Assembly (NCBI GenBank): GCA_029210175.1
Contig: JARGPL010000027.1
Span: forward strand, 62,001 to 126,000
Length of the DNA stretch: 64,000 nt
Reading direction: 5' to 3'
From: Minwuia sp.
GTDB lineage: Bacteria; Pseudomonadota; Alphaproteobacteria; Minwuiales; Minwuiaceae
Position 1 is the stretch's first letter, and every line of letters starts with the position of its first letter. The notes below the pieces were generated by a model that made no database searches, had not been told where the DNA came from, and saw only the letters and a list, made by a program, of their open reading frames with translations. The translations under genes were made by a program, and so were the position numbers. This document shows positions 51,309 through 61,029 of this stretch, one piece after another.

Positions 51309-51970
51309 GCCTGTTCGCACGCCTGAAGGCCGATTGCGCTGCCGATTGGCAGGCCTACACACAGCATCCCTTCGTCGCCGGACTGGCGGACGGCACCCTG
51401 GCGGAGGCCGCGTTCCGCCATTATCTGGTGCAGGATTACCTGTTCCTGATCCAGTTCGCGCGGGCCTATGCGCTGGCGGTCTACAAGTCGGATACCCTGG
51501 CCGACATGCAGTCGGCCGCCGAGACCATGAACGGTATCCTGAACACGGAAATGCAGCTGCATGTCGGCTATTGCGCCGGGTACGGCATCAGTGCCGCCGA
51601 GATGGAACAGGCCCCCGAAGCCGCCGAATGCACCGCCTACACCCGGTTCGTGCTGGATGCCGGGATGGCGGGTGACATTCTCGACCTGCACGTCGCCCTG
51701 TCCCCCTGCGTCATCGGCTATGGGGAGATCGGCGCGCGGCTGGCCGCCGACCCTGCAACGAAACGCGACGGCAACCCGTATCTGAGCTGGATCGAGATGT
51801 ATTCAGGTGACGATTATGCGGACGTGATGCGCGGCGCCATCGCCCGCATCGACCGGCTGGGTACGGAGCGGCTGACCGAAGCACGCTATGAACGGGTGAG
51901 CCGGCTGTTCGCGACCGCCACCCGGCTGGAGGCGGATTTCTGGTCCATGGGCCTCGATGCGGATGGCTGA
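51305..51970 (+). CDS. tenA: TenA-family thiaminase II / aminopyrimidine hydrolase
   Basis: A 221-residue all-helical TenA-like protein. Key residues align one-to-one with Bacillus TenA numbering: Asp44 (LVQDYLF), Tyr112, nucleophilic Cys135 (LSPCVIGYGEIG), Tyr139 and a C-terminal glutamate near 209. Tyr47 is replaced by Phe. TenA hydrolyses formyl-aminopyrimidine or thiamine degradation products in salvage. No other thiamine genes or TPP riboswitch are nearby. Its unusual partner is an overlapping PhyH-family dioxygenase, which suggests oxidative processing of a pyrimidine-containing compound (inference). Confidence 0.9.
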   Translation: MSLFARLKADCAADWQAYTQHPFVAGLADGTLAEAAFRHYLVQDYLFLIQFARAYALAVYKSDTLADMQSAAETMNGILNTEMQLHVGYCAGYGISAAEMEQAPEAAECTAYTRFVLDAGMAGDILDLHVALSPCVIGYGEIGARLAADPATKRDGNPYLSWIEMYSGDDYADVMRGAIARIDRLGTERLTEARYERVSRLFATATRLEADFWSMGLDADG

Positions 51971-52082
51971 CAGCCGCCGCACGATGCAGGCCGCACGTGA
52001 CAAGGGCGTTGCACCGCTGTAATCCCCACGCACCAGACCTTCGATCCCGCATCCAGCCCTTCGTTCCACAAGGCCCTGCCCC

Positions 52083-53660
52083 ATGTCGACGCTCAGAGAA
52101 CTCGCAGAAGAATCCAACGCCTGGCCATTCCAGGAAGCGCGGAAACTGCTGCAACGCTATGAGCAGCGTCCGAATCCGAAGGGCCACATGCTGTTCGAAA
52201 CCGGGTATGGCCCGTCCGGCCTGCCCCACATCGGCACCTTTGGTGAGGTGGCGCGGACCACGATGGTGCGCCGCGCCTTCGAATGCCTGTCCGATGTGCC
52301 GACCCGCCTGATCGCCTTTTCCGATGACATGGATGGCCTGCGCAAGGTGCCCGGCAACATCCCCAACGCGGATGCGATGCAACAGCACATCGGCAAGCCC
52401 CTGACCGAAGTGCCCGACCCCTTTGGCACGCACGAAAGCTTTGGCCACCACAACAATGCACGGCTCCGGGTGTTCCTGGACCAGTTCGGTTTCGACTATG
52501 AATTCCGCTCCGCCACCGACTGTTATCGCGCGGGCGCATTCGACGAGGTGGCGACCCTGTTCCTGCAGCACCACGAGGAAGTGGTGAATGTCATCCTGCC
52601 AACGCTCGGCCCGGAACGACGCGCCACCTACAGCCCGTTCCTGCCCATCGACCCGGACACCCGCCAGGTGCTGATGGTGCCGATCCGCGAAGTGCATGCC
52701 GACCGCGGCACCATTGTCTATGAACGCGCCGGCGGCAAGCTGGTGGAGACCGGGGTGACGGGCGGCCAGGTCAAGATGCAGTGGAAAGCCGACTGGGCCA
52801 TGCGCTGGCGCGCGCTGGGCGTGGATTACGAGATGGCGGGCAAGGACCTGATCGATTCCGTGCGCCTGTCGGGCCGCATCTGCCGCATTCTGGGCGGCAC
52901 CCAGCCGGAGGGCTTCAACTACGAACTGTTCCTGGATGAACAGGGCAAGAAGATTTCCAAGACCACCGGCAATGGCCTGACCATCGACGAATGGCTGACC
53001 TATGCCAGCCCCGAAAGCCTGTCGCTGTTCATGTTCCAGCAGCCACGCCGGGCCAAGCGGCTGCACTTCGACATCATCCCGAAGACGGTCGACGAGTATC
53101 TGAACCACAAGACCCGGTTCCCGACCGAAGACCCGGCCAAGCGGCTCATGAACCCGGTCTGGCACATCCACGAAGGCCACCCGCCGAGTGACGCGGCACC
53201 GGTCAGCTTCGGCATGCTGCTGAACCTCGCCAGCGTCTGCAATACGGAAGACAAGGCGGTCCTCTGGGGCTTCATCACCCGCTACGCACCGGATGCCACA
53301 CCGGAAACCAACCCGATGCTGGACAGCCTGGTCGGCTATGCCCTGAATTACTTCCGCGATTTCGTGAAGCCGGAGAAGCAGTTCCGCGATCCGACCGATC
53401 AGGAACGCGCCGCCCTGCAGGATCTGGTTGCACGCTTGCGGGACCTGCCGGAAACCAATGACGCGACCGAAATCCAGAACCTGATCTACACGGTGGGCAA
53501 GGACAATGGCTTCGAGAACCTGCGCGACTGGTTCGGCGCGCTCTACGAAGTCCTCTTCGGCCAGTCGCAAGGCCCGCGCTTCGGCAGCTTCGTCGCCCTC
53601 TACGGCGTGCCGGAGAGTATTGCGCTGATTGATGAGGCGTTGGCTCGCCCAACCGCCTGA
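52083..53660 (+). CDS. lysK: Lysyl-tRNA synthetase, class I
   Basis: A 525-residue class I lysine-tRNA ligase charging tRNA-Lys. The HIGH-type motif is SGLPHIGTF near residue 44 and the KMSKS-type motif [11 protein letters not shown] near 285, both in an archaeal-type class I core rather than the class II LysS fold. Alphaproteobacteria commonly use this version. It follows tenA after 112 bases and ends at a strong bidirectional terminator, so it is probably its own transcription unit or the tail of the PhyH-TenA one. Confidence 0.95.
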   Translation: MSTLRELAEESNAWPFQEARKLLQRYEQRPNPKGHMLFETGYGPSGLPHIGTFGEVARTTMVRRAFECLSDVPTRLIAFSDDMDGLRKVPGNIPNADAMQQHIGKPLTEVPDPFGTHESFGHHNNARLRVFLDQFGFDYEFRSATDCYRAGAFDEVATLFLQHHEEVVNVILPTLGPERRATYSPFLPIDPDTRQVLMVPIREVHADRGTIVYERAGGKLVETGVTGGQVKMQWKADWAMRWRALGVDYEMAGKDLIDSVRLSGRICRILGGTQPEGFNYELFLDEQGKKISKTTGNGLTIDEWLTYASPESLSLFMFQQPRRAKRLHFDIIPKTVDEYLNHKTRFPTEDPAKRLMNPVWHIHEGHPPSDAAPVSFGMLLNLASVCNTEDKAVLWGFITRYAPDATPETNPMLDSLVGYALNYFRDFVKPEKQFRDPTDQERAALQDLVARLRDLPETNDATEIQNLIYTVGKDNGFENLRDWFGALYEVLFGQSQGPRFGSFVALYGVPESIALIDEALARPTA

Positions 53661-53680
53661 GGCTCGGCAGCATCTGCCAG

Positions 53681-53718
53681 AAAAAAGGGCGACATCTCAT
53701 CAGGTGCCGCCCTTTTTC
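53681..53718. terminator. Bidirectional terminator between lysK and the thiolase gene
   Basis: AAAAAGGGCG, one mismatch, CATC, six-base loop, then the complementary GGTG, CGCCC, TTTTT. The stem is flanked by A-run and T-run on opposite sides, so it terminates on both strands between convergent genes. Confidence 0.88.
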
Positions 53719-53761
53719 ATTGCGTTATTTCAGGGGGGTGAAGCCCCCTGAAACAAATGCC

Positions 53762-54946
53762 TTACGCGACCTCGAACAGGCCGGCGGCACCCTGGCCGCC
53801 GCCGATGCACATGGTGCAGACGACGTACTTGGAGCCACGGCGCTTGCCCTCGATCAGGGCGTGGCCGACCATGCGGGCGCCGGACATGCCGAACGGGTGG
53901 CCGATGGAGATCGCGCCGCCGTTGACGTTCAGGATCTCGTTCGGAATACCCAGCTTGTCGCGGGAATAGAGCACCTGCACGGCGAAAGCCTCATTCAGCT
54001 CCCACAGGTCGATGTCATCCATCTTCAGGCCGGTACGCGCCAGCAGCTTCGGCACGGCATAGATCGGGCCGATGCCCATCTCGTCCGGTTCCAGACCGGC
54101 AACGGCGAAGCCACGGAAGATGCCCAGCGGCTGCAGGCCCTTCTGTTCGGCGACCTTGGCATTCATGACCACGGCGGCAGAGGCACCATCGGACAGCTGG
54201 GACGCATTGCCCGCCGTGATGAAGCCATCGTCACCGATCACCGGCTTCAGGGACGACAGACCTTCCAGGTTGGTGTCGGCACGGTTGCCCTCGTCCTTGT
54301 CCAGGGTGACCTGAACTTCGGATGTTTCACCGGTCTGCTTGTCGGTGACGATCTTGGTGGTCGTCATCGGCACGATCTCGTCATCGAACTTGCCGGCCTG
54401 CTGGCCCGCTGCGGTGCGCATCTGCGACTGCAGGCCATACTCGTCCTGATATTCGCGGCTGAGGCCATAGCGGTTGGCCACGACTTCCGCCGTCTGGATC
54501 ATGGAGTAGTAGATGCCGGGGTGTGTCTTCTCCAGCCACTCGTCCTTGGAGCGGTAGCGGTTGGCATGTTCGTTCTGCACCAGGCTGACCGATTCCAGAC
54601 CGCCGGCGACCAGCACATCGGCTTCGTCAGCGATGATCCGCTGGCTCGCCATGGCGATGGTCTGCAGACCTGAGGAGCAGAAACGGTTGACGGTCGCACC
54701 GGGCACGGTGGTCGGCAGACCGGCGCGCAGCGCGATCTGGCGGGCAATGTTGCCGCCCGTGGTGCCTTCCGGATTGGCGCAGCCCATCAGCACGTCTTCG
54801 ACTTCGCCGCCCTCGATGCCCGCACGCTCCACCGCGTGCTTCACCACATGGCCGCCCATTTCGGCGCCACCGGTATTGTTGAAAGCACCGCGGAATGCCT
54901 TGCCGATCGGCGTGCGTGCGGTTGAAACGATGACTGCATCAGCCAT
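53762..54946 (-). CDS. Acetyl-CoA C-acyltransferase (thiolase)
   Basis: A 394-residue classical thiolase. Nucleophile Cys90 lies in NRFCSSGLQ, His350 in [14 protein letters not shown] and the second catalytic Cys380 in CIGGGQG, with the opening [19 protein letters not shown]. It cleaves 3-ketoacyl-CoA in beta-oxidation or condenses acetyl-CoA, and the motifs do not decide which. It stands alone between lysK and the soe genes. This is a different branch from the SCP-x-like thiolase at the left edge of the window. Confidence 0.93.
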   Translation of the reverse strand: MADAVIVSTARTPIGKAFRGAFNNTGGAEMGGHVVKHAVERAGIEGGEVEDVLMGCANPEGTTGGNIARQIALRAGLPTTVPGATVNRFCSSGLQTIAMASQRIIADEADVLVAGGLESVSLVQNEHANRYRSKDEWLEKTHPGIYYSMIQTAEVVANRYGLSREYQDEYGLQSQMRTAAGQQAGKFDDEIVPMTTTKIVTDKQTGETSEVQVTLDKDEGNRADTNLEGLSSLKPVIGDDGFITAGNASQLSDGASAAVVMNAKVAEQKGLQPLGIFRGFAVAGLEPDEMGIGPIYAVPKLLARTGLKMDDIDLWELNEAFAVQVLYSRDKLGIPNEILNVNGGAISIGHPFGMSGARMVGHALIEGKRRGSKYVVCTMCIGGGQGAAGLFEVA

Positions 54947-55185
54947 GTGTGATCTCCCCTGTTTCAGTGACAGTTGTCTCGTTCAGCGTGAGGTACTGGG
55001 CGGAACATAGCGCGCCGGGTCGCCCGGGACAAAACCGAATTGCGCAGGTGGATAGAAGGGATCAATACCCCCATTCATGGCAGCGCCTTGCGGAGGGGCC
55101 GCCGTATCGTCCAAACTCAATGTCCGGGGTGTGAAACCCGGTGAGTTGATTGATGATGGTCGCAGAGCGGCTGAGGGGAGACACC

Positions 55186-58032
55186 GTGAACGCACCTACC
55201 AAGGACCCGGACGCCGAAAGGCGGATCGCCAAGACCACCTGTTACATGTGCGCCTGCCGCTGTGGCATCGATGTGCATCTGGAGGGGGATCAGGTGCGCT
55301 ACATCGGTGGCAACCGTGACCACCCGGTGAACAAGGGCGTGCTGTGTGCCAAGGGATCCGCCGGGATCATGCAGCACTATTCCCCTGCCCGGCTGCGCAA
55401 GCCGCTGAAACGGGTGGGCAAGCGTGGCGAGAACAAGTTCGAGGAGATCGAGTGGGAAGAGGCGCTGGACATGGCGACGGCCTGGCTCGCCCGGTCGCGG
55501 GCCACCAACCCCAGGCGTCTCGCCTTCTTCACCGGACGCGACCAGAGCCAGTCCCTCACCAGTTTCTGGGCGCAGCAGTTCGGCACCCCCAACTATGCGG
55601 CCCATGGCGGGTTCTGTTCCGTCAACATGGCAACCGCCGGGATCTACACCATCGGCGGCGCGTTCTGGGAATTCGGCCAGCCGGACTGGGACCGCACCAA
55701 GCTGTTCCTGCTGTTCGGCGTGGCGGAGGACCATGATTCCAACCCGATCAAGGCCGGTATCGCCAAGCTGAAGCAACGCGGCGTCCGCATTGTCTCGGTA
55801 AACCCGATCCGCACCGGCTATTCCGCCGTCGCCGATGACTGGTTCGGCATCCGCCCCGGCACCGATGGCCTGCTGGTGCTCAGCCTGATTCAGGAACTGA
55901 TGCGCAACGGGCGCGTCGATCTGGATTACCTGATGCGCTATTCCAATGCCGGATGGCTGGTGATCGACCGACCGGGGAAGGCTGATGACGGCCTGTTCCT
56001 GCGCGACGCCGACGGCGCGCCGCAGATGCTGGACCGCGACAGTGGCGAGATCGTCGCCCGCACCAGCCACCCCGCGCTGCATGGCCGTGTCGACCTGCCC
56101 GGTGGCGGCAGCGCCCGGCCATCGTTCGAACTGATCGCCGAAACCGCCATGGACCCGGACTATGCGCCAGATGCCGTGGCGGCGCAGACCGGCATCGCCG
56201 CCGGCCGCATCAGGGCTCTGGCGATGGAGATCGGTCGTGTGGCCTTCGATGAGGAAATCAGCATCGCGCAGCCCTGGACAGACATGCACGGTGAAACCCA
56301 TGACCGTTTCACCGGTCGCCCCGTGGCGTTTCACGCCATGCGCGGTATCTCGGCCCATTCCAACGGCTTCCAGACCTGCCGTGCCCTGCACCTGCTGCAG
56401 GTCCTGATCGGCGCGGTGGACTGCCCTGGCGGGTTCCGGTTCGAACCACCCTATCCGAAGCCCGTCGATGTACACCCGAAGCCGACAGGGGCAGGCGCAT
56501 CAGGCCGGATCATGCCGAACCAGCCCCTGTCGGGGCCGCACCTGGGCTTCCCCCGCGGACCGGAAGACCTGCTGCTGGAGGATGACGGCAGCGCCATTCG
56601 CATCGACAAGGCGTTTTCCTGGGACGCCCCGTTGTCTGCCCACGGCATGATGCACATGGTGATTGCGAACGCAGCCAATCGCGACCCGTACCCGGTGGAT
56701 GTCCTGTTTCTCTACATGGCCAACATGGCCTGGAATTCGTCCATGAACACCGCTGGCACCATGGAGATGCTGACGGCGACGGACGATGACGGGAATTACG
56801 TGATCCCGAAGATCATCTATTCGGATGCCTATGCGTCGGAAATGGTGGCCTACGCGGATCTGGTGTTGCCCGACACGACCTATCTGGAACGGCATGACTG
56901 CATTTCGCTGCTGGACCGCCCGATCGCGGAACCGGACATGATCGCCGACGCGATCCGCTGGCCGGTGATCCCGCCTGACCGGGATGTCCGGGGGTTCCAG
57001 ACCGTGCTGATCGATCTCGGCTCCCGCCTCGGCCTGCCCGGCTTCGTGGGGGAGGATGGCGCCCCGATCTACAAGGATTACGCCGATTACATCGTCAATC
57101 ACATTCGCAAGCCCGGCATCGGCCCGCTGGCCGGATTCAGGGGTGCGGATGGCAAGGCGGAGGGCCGGGGTGACGTCAATCCCGACCAGCTGGACCGCTA
57201 CATCGCCAACGGCAGTTTCTGGAGCAGGGAACTGCCGGAGGAAACGCGGTTCTTCAAGTTCGCCAACAAGGCCTATCAGGACTTCGCGGTGGAGATGGGT
57301 TTCTTCGACAAGCCCGCGCCTGTCACGTTCCAGCTCTATCTCGAACCGCTGCAGAAATTCAGGCTGGCCGCACAGGGGCATGGTGACCGGCAGCCGCCGG
57401 CGCACCTGCGCGAACGCATCGCCCGGACCTTCACGCCCCTGCCGCGCTGGTATCCGCCGTTCGAAGGCGAAGGCTTGCCGGATGGCGACTTTCCCCTGCA
57501 CGCCCTGACCCAGCGCCCGATGGCCATGTACCACAGCTGGGGATCGCAGAACGCCTGGCTGCGCCAGATCCACACCGCCAACGACATGCATGTCCCGGCG
57601 GGCCTGTTCGACGAGATGGAACTGACCGATGGCGACCTGATCGACGTCGTGTCCCACCATGGGCGCATCCGGGTGCCCGTGAAGCGCATGTCGGCAGTCA
57701 ATGACAGCACCATCTGGACCTGGAACGCCATCGGCAAGCGGTCGGGGGCCTGGAACCTCAGCCCCGACGCACCGGAGGCGGAGAAGGGTTTCCTGCTCAA
57801 CCACCTGATCCATGAACTGCTGCCGGATCGCGGTGACGGGGAACGGCACGCCAATTCCGATCCCATCACCGGACAGGCGGCCTGGTTTGACCTGCGCGTC
57901 CGGCTGGAGAAGGTTCGCGATGGTGATACAGCCCGCACCCTGCCCCGGTTCCCTGAACAGCGACCTCTGGTCGGTGCAACGGATCAACCAGCCGCCACAG
58001 CCTGGCATCCGGACAGGAGCCGCCGCACATGA
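55186..58032 (+). CDS. soeA: Sulfite dehydrogenase (quinone) molybdopterin subunit SoeA
   Basis: A 948-residue molybdopterin-guanine-dinucleotide oxidoreductase. The N-terminal [4Fe-4S] site is Cys19, Cys22, Cys26 and Cys54 (CYMCACRCG and LCAKG). GGFCSVNMATAGIYTIGGAFWEFGQPDWDR-like text around residues 140-170 matches what I know of alphaproteobacterial SoeA. No Tat signal is present, consistent with a cytoplasmic active site, unlike periplasmic DMSO reductase-type enzymes. It would oxidise sulfite to sulfate with electrons passed to quinone. GTG 55186 follows GAGGGGAG; the earlier TTG/ATG codons are less likely. soeB overlaps its end by four bases. A polysulfide or thiosulfate reductase relative remains possible. 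Confidence 0.82.
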   Translation: MNAPTKDPDAERRIAKTTCYMCACRCGIDVHLEGDQVRYIGGNRDHPVNKGVLCAKGSAGIMQHYSPARLRKPLKRVGKRGENKFEEIEWEEALDMATAWLARSRATNPRRLAFFTGRDQSQSLTSFWAQQFGTPNYAAHGGFCSVNMATAGIYTIGGAFWEFGQPDWDRTKLFLLFGVAEDHDSNPIKAGIAKLKQRGVRIVSVNPIRTGYSAVADDWFGIRPGTDGLLVLSLIQELMRNGRVDLDYLMRYSNAGWLVIDRPGKADDGLFLRDADGAPQMLDRDSGEIVARTSHPALHGRVDLPGGGSARPSFELIAETAMDPDYAPDAVAAQTGIAAGRIRALAMEIGRVAFDEEISIAQPWTDMHGETHDRFTGRPVAFHAMRGISAHSNGFQTCRALHLLQVLIGAVDCPGGFRFEPPYPKPVDVHPKPTGAGASGRIMPNQPLSGPHLGFPRGPEDLLLEDDGSAIRIDKAFSWDAPLSAHGMMHMVIANAANRDPYPVDVLFLYMANMAWNSSMNTAGTMEMLTATDDDGNYVIPKIIYSDAYASEMVAYADLVLPDTTYLERHDCISLLDRPIAEPDMIADAIRWPVIPPDRDVRGFQTVLIDLGSRLGLPGFVGEDGAPIYKDYADYIVNHIRKPGIGPLAGFRGADGKAEGRGDVNPDQLDRYIANGSFWSRELPEETRFFKFANKAYQDFAVEMGFFDKPAPVTFQLYLEPLQKFRLAAQGHGDRQPPAHLRERIARTFTPLPRWYPPFEGEGLPDGDFPLHALTQRPMAMYHSWGSQNAWLRQIHTANDMHVPAGLFDEMELTDGDLIDVVSHHGRIRVPVKRMSAVNDSTIWTWNAIGKRSGAWNLSPDAPEAEKGFLLNHLIHELLPDRGDGERHANSDPITGQAAWFDLRVRLEKVRDGDTARTLPRFPEQRPLVGATDQPAATAWHPDRSRRT

Positions 58033-58763
58033 CCGCCCTGCCCGCACATACCGAGAAGAAACTGGGGCTGGTGATCGATCTCGACACCTGCGTCGGATGT
58101 CATGCCTGTGCCGTCAACTGCAAGGAATGGAACACCGGCGGCGATCTGGCTCCGCTGTCGGACACCGACCCCTATGGCGCGGATGTTTCCGGCACCTGGC
58201 TGAACCGCATCCACAGTTTCGAGGTGGATGATGGCGATGATGCCCGGCTGGTCCATTTCCCCAAATCCTGCCTGCATTGCGACGACGCGCCCTGCGTCAC
58301 CGTCTGTCCGACCGGCGCATCGCTGAAACGAACGGAGGACGGGATTGTCCTGGTGGATGAGGACAAGTGCATGGGCTGCGGTCTCTGTGCCTGGGCCTGC
58401 CCCTATGGCGCGCGGGAGATGGATGCCGTCGCAGGGGTGATGAAGAAGTGCACGCTCTGCGTCGATCGTATCTACAGCGACGAACTGCCGGAGGAGGACC
58501 GCATTCCCGCCTGCGTGCGGACCTGCCCGTCCAGCGCCCGGCATTTCGGCGACCTGGCCGACCCGACATCGGATGTCAGCCTGCTGGTCGCGGCGCGTGG
58601 TGGCTATGACCTGATGCCGGAACAGGAAACCCGCCCCGTGAACAAGTATCTGCCCCCGCGCAAGCGGGTCAGCCTGCCCACCCCGGCGGCACGCGGCGAC
58701 AGCGGCCCGCCACTGACCGGGTTCTGGAAATGGCTCGACGGTGCCCTGGAGAAAGTCGGATGA
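58029..58763 (+). CDS. soeB: Sulfite dehydrogenase iron-sulfur subunit SoeB
   Basis: A 244-residue DmsB-like electron-transfer subunit with four [4Fe-4S] cluster motifs: CVGCHACAVNC, CLHCDDAPCVTVCP, CMGCGLCAWACP and CTLC with CVRTCP. It carries electrons from SoeA to the membrane subunit on the cytoplasmic side. The start overlaps soeA and the stop overlaps soeC (ATGA), so all three are translated together. Confidence 0.88.
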   Translation: MTALPAHTEKKLGLVIDLDTCVGCHACAVNCKEWNTGGDLAPLSDTDPYGADVSGTWLNRIHSFEVDDGDDARLVHFPKSCLHCDDAPCVTVCPTGASLKRTEDGIVLVDEDKCMGCGLCAWACPYGAREMDAVAGVMKKCTLCVDRIYSDELPEEDRIPACVRTCPSSARHFGDLADPTSDVSLLVAARGGYDLMPEQETRPVNKYLPPRKRVSLPTPAARGDSGPPLTGFWKWLDGALEKVG

Positions 58764-59674
58764 AACCTGCATTCTCGGTCATCTTCTTCACAGTCATGTC
58801 GGGCACCGGCTACGGCCTGATTGTCTGGCTGTCTGCCCTTGGCATGATCGACCCGGACAGGGCTGTCGCCCGGATCGGTTATCCCCTGGCCTTCGTCATG
58901 ATCAGCGCCGGGCTGTTGAGTTCCACGTTGCATCTGAAGTCGCCAGCCCGGGCGCGCCATGCGCTCAGCCAGTGGCGGACAAGCTGGCTCAGTCGTGAAG
59001 GGGTCCTGGCCCTCGCCACCTTTGCCCCGATCTGCCTGACCCTCTGGGGGGTCTTCGTCAACGATGTCCTCTGGCATGCGGCGACGGTGCTTGCGGCCAT
59101 CGGGGCGCTGCTGACCGTCTATTGCACCGGCATGATCTATCAGAGCATCCGCGCCGTGCGGGCCTGGGCCACGCCGCTGACCAGCCTGGCCTATCTTCTC
59201 GCTGCCCTGGCGGGGGGTGGAGTGGTCGCCATGGCCCTGACGACGACAGTGCATGGCGCAGCCGATCTGGTCCTGATCGCTGTTACCGCGCTTGCATTGC
59301 TCGGCCTGATGGCGATCAAGATCCAGTGGTGGCGAAACCTGGCATCGCCCGGCATATCAACGGTGGGCACGGCAACAGGTCTGGGCGATGCATCAGATGT
59401 CAGCCTGTTCGAGAGGCCGCATGTCACCGAGAACTGGCTGACAGAGGAAATGGGATTCCGTGTGGCCCGCAAGCATGCAGGCCGCCTGCGCCAGATGGCC
59501 CTGGGGCTGATGATCGTGCTGCCTGTCCTGATCCAGCTGATGGCCGGGGGTATCCACCTGCTTGCCCCGCTCGCCGCGCTGTCGTTCCTGCTCGGCGCCT
59601 TTGTCGAACGATGGCTGTTCTTTGCGGAAGCCCGCCACTCGGTTAGCTTGTATTATGGCGCAAGCCATGCTTGA
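58760..59674 (+). CDS. soeC: Sulfite dehydrogenase membrane anchor SoeC (DmsC family)
   Basis: A 304-residue integral membrane protein with about eight helices, of the DmsC anchor family. KPAFSVIFFTVMSGTGYG opens helix 1 and HLKSPARARHALSQWRTSWLSRE is the conserved cytoplasmic loop after helix 2. It anchors SoeAB and passes electrons to quinone. ATG 58760 is set by overlap with the soeB stop. The operon ends here; no sox genes are seen nearby. Confidence 0.88.
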   Translation: MKPAFSVIFFTVMSGTGYGLIVWLSALGMIDPDRAVARIGYPLAFVMISAGLLSSTLHLKSPARARHALSQWRTSWLSREGVLALATFAPICLTLWGVFVNDVLWHAATVLAAIGALLTVYCTGMIYQSIRAVRAWATPLTSLAYLLAALAGGGVVAMALTTTVHGAADLVLIAVTALALLGLMAIKIQWWRNLASPGISTVGTATGLGDASDVSLFERPHVTENWLTEEMGFRVARKHAGRLRQMALGLMIVLPVLIQLMAGGIHLLAPLAALSFLLGAFVERWLFFAEARHSVSLYYGASHA

Positions 59675-59749
59675 CGGAGTTGGCGCCGTTAAGGGTACTG
59701 AAGGAAACCTCTGCCACTCTTTGTATTGTACGCGTTAGGGCAGGTTGCG

Positions 59750-60985
59750 ATGCAGGCGAAACCGACGACGAATAGCGTCGGGGAGGGTGATCGACGCATG
59801 GATGCTCAGATCGCCGACCCGGGGAGCACGTCGCAGGCCGACGGCGCAGAACGACGTCTGCTGGATTTTGCGGCGGCGACATCCGACTGGTTCTGGGAAA
59901 TGGGCGCGGACCTGAGATTCAGATGGTTCTCATCGCGCTTTGAAGAGATTGCCGGTGTCCCGGAATCGGCCCTTCTGGGCCGCAGCCGCCGTGAGCTGCT
60001 GGAGGGCGGTGACCCCGTCGTCGACAGGATCGTGACCCGGGAAGACTGGTGGAACCATGTCGCGGTGCTGGAGCGACACGAGTCGTTTCGCGACTTCGTG
60101 CATCCCCGTGAGCACCCGGACAAGGGACGGATCTATCTGTCCATCAGTGGCACACCCTTTTTCGACAATGATGGCACCTTTGCCGGCTATCGCGGTGGCG
60201 GGCGTGAAGTCACCCGCGAGATCATGGTGGAGCAGGAATTGCTGCGCGCGAAGGACGTGGCCGAACAGGCGAACCTGGCCAAGACGGCCTTCCTCGCCAA
60301 CATGAGCCACGAATTGCGCACGCCCCTGAACGCGATCATCGGATTTGCCGAACTGATCGAGCAGGAAGTCGTCGGCCCCATCGAGAACAAGCAATATCCC
60401 GAGTATGCAGGCGACATTCGCCAGAGCGGTCGCCACCTGCTCGGCATCATCAACGATATCCTGGACATCGCGAAGATCGAGGCCAGCCACATAGAGCTCT
60501 CCGACGAGGTCGTGCCCTTGCAGGACCTGATAGAGGGCGCGATGACCAACGTCCGCCCCCAGGCCAACAGCAAGCAGATCGACCTGCAGGTCCACGTCAG
60601 CGACGCCAGCATGCACCTCAGATGCGATGAACGCCGGATGGGGCAGATCCTCGTCAATCTGCTTTCGAATGCCGTCAAGTTCACCGAACCAGGCGGCACG
60701 GTTTCCGTCGAGGGCCACATGAATGACAGCACCGGGTGTCAGATCACCGTCACCGATACCGGCATCGGCATGTCAGCGGCGGAACTGAAACAGGGTCTGG
60801 AGCCGTTTGGTCAGGCCGCCTATCACACCACGCGGGGCCATGAGGGTACGGGCCTGGGACTGAATATTGCCGACAGCCTCTGCCGTCTGCATGGCGGGAC
60901 GCTGCACCTGGAAAGCACGCCCGGCGTCGGTACATCTGCGACCCTGAACCTGCCCCGCGGGCGGTTGGTCAAATCGGAAGACTGA
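59750..60985 (+). CDS. PAS-domain sensor histidine kinase, soluble
   Basis: A 411-residue kinase without membrane helices. A PAS domain occupies about 28-150 (ATSDWFWEMGADLRFRWFS, a PAS type common in Rhodospirillales). HisKA has His187 (NMSHELRTPLNA), and HATPase_c includes LLSNAVKFT, DTGIGMS and GTGLGLNIA. The start at 59750 follows AGGGCAGG; 59798 is an alternative with GGGAGGG upstream. No response regulator gene is adjacent, so it is an orphan kinase; its position after soeC may be accidental. Confidence 0.87.
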   Translation: MQAKPTTNSVGEGDRRMDAQIADPGSTSQADGAERRLLDFAAATSDWFWEMGADLRFRWFSSRFEEIAGVPESALLGRSRRELLEGGDPVVDRIVTREDWWNHVAVLERHESFRDFVHPREHPDKGRIYLSISGTPFFDNDGTFAGYRGGGREVTREIMVEQELLRAKDVAEQANLAKTAFLANMSHELRTPLNAIIGFAELIEQEVVGPIENKQYPEYAGDIRQSGRHLLGIINDILDIAKIEASHIELSDEVVPLQDLIEGAMTNVRPQANSKQIDLQVHVSDASMHLRCDERRMGQILVNLLSNAVKFTEPGGTVSVEGHMNDSTGCQITVTDTGIGMSAAELKQGLEPFGQAAYHTTRGHEGTGLGLNIADSLCRLHGGTLHLESTPGVGTSATLNLPRGRLVKSED

Positions 60986-61029
60986 GCGTTGCGTTGCAGT
61001 ACGTTGCGGGCCGGGTAACGACGCGGCGG

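Noticed and set aside
51711-53570. A 619-codon frame antisense to lysK
   Set aside because: It is opposite to a complete class I lysyl-tRNA synthetase and shows no family features.
54983-55078. Small minus-strand frame (about 31 codons) upstream of the thiolase
   Set aside because: Pro-rich short peptide with only a weak AAGGCG site and no recognisable family. Not enough to call a gene or leader peptide.
55186-58763. Formate dehydrogenase or DMSO reductase identity for the Mo operon
   Set aside because: No Tat signal, and the overall pattern with an overlapping DmsB-like and DmsC-like gene matches what I know of SoeABC better. Kept as a stated alternative only.
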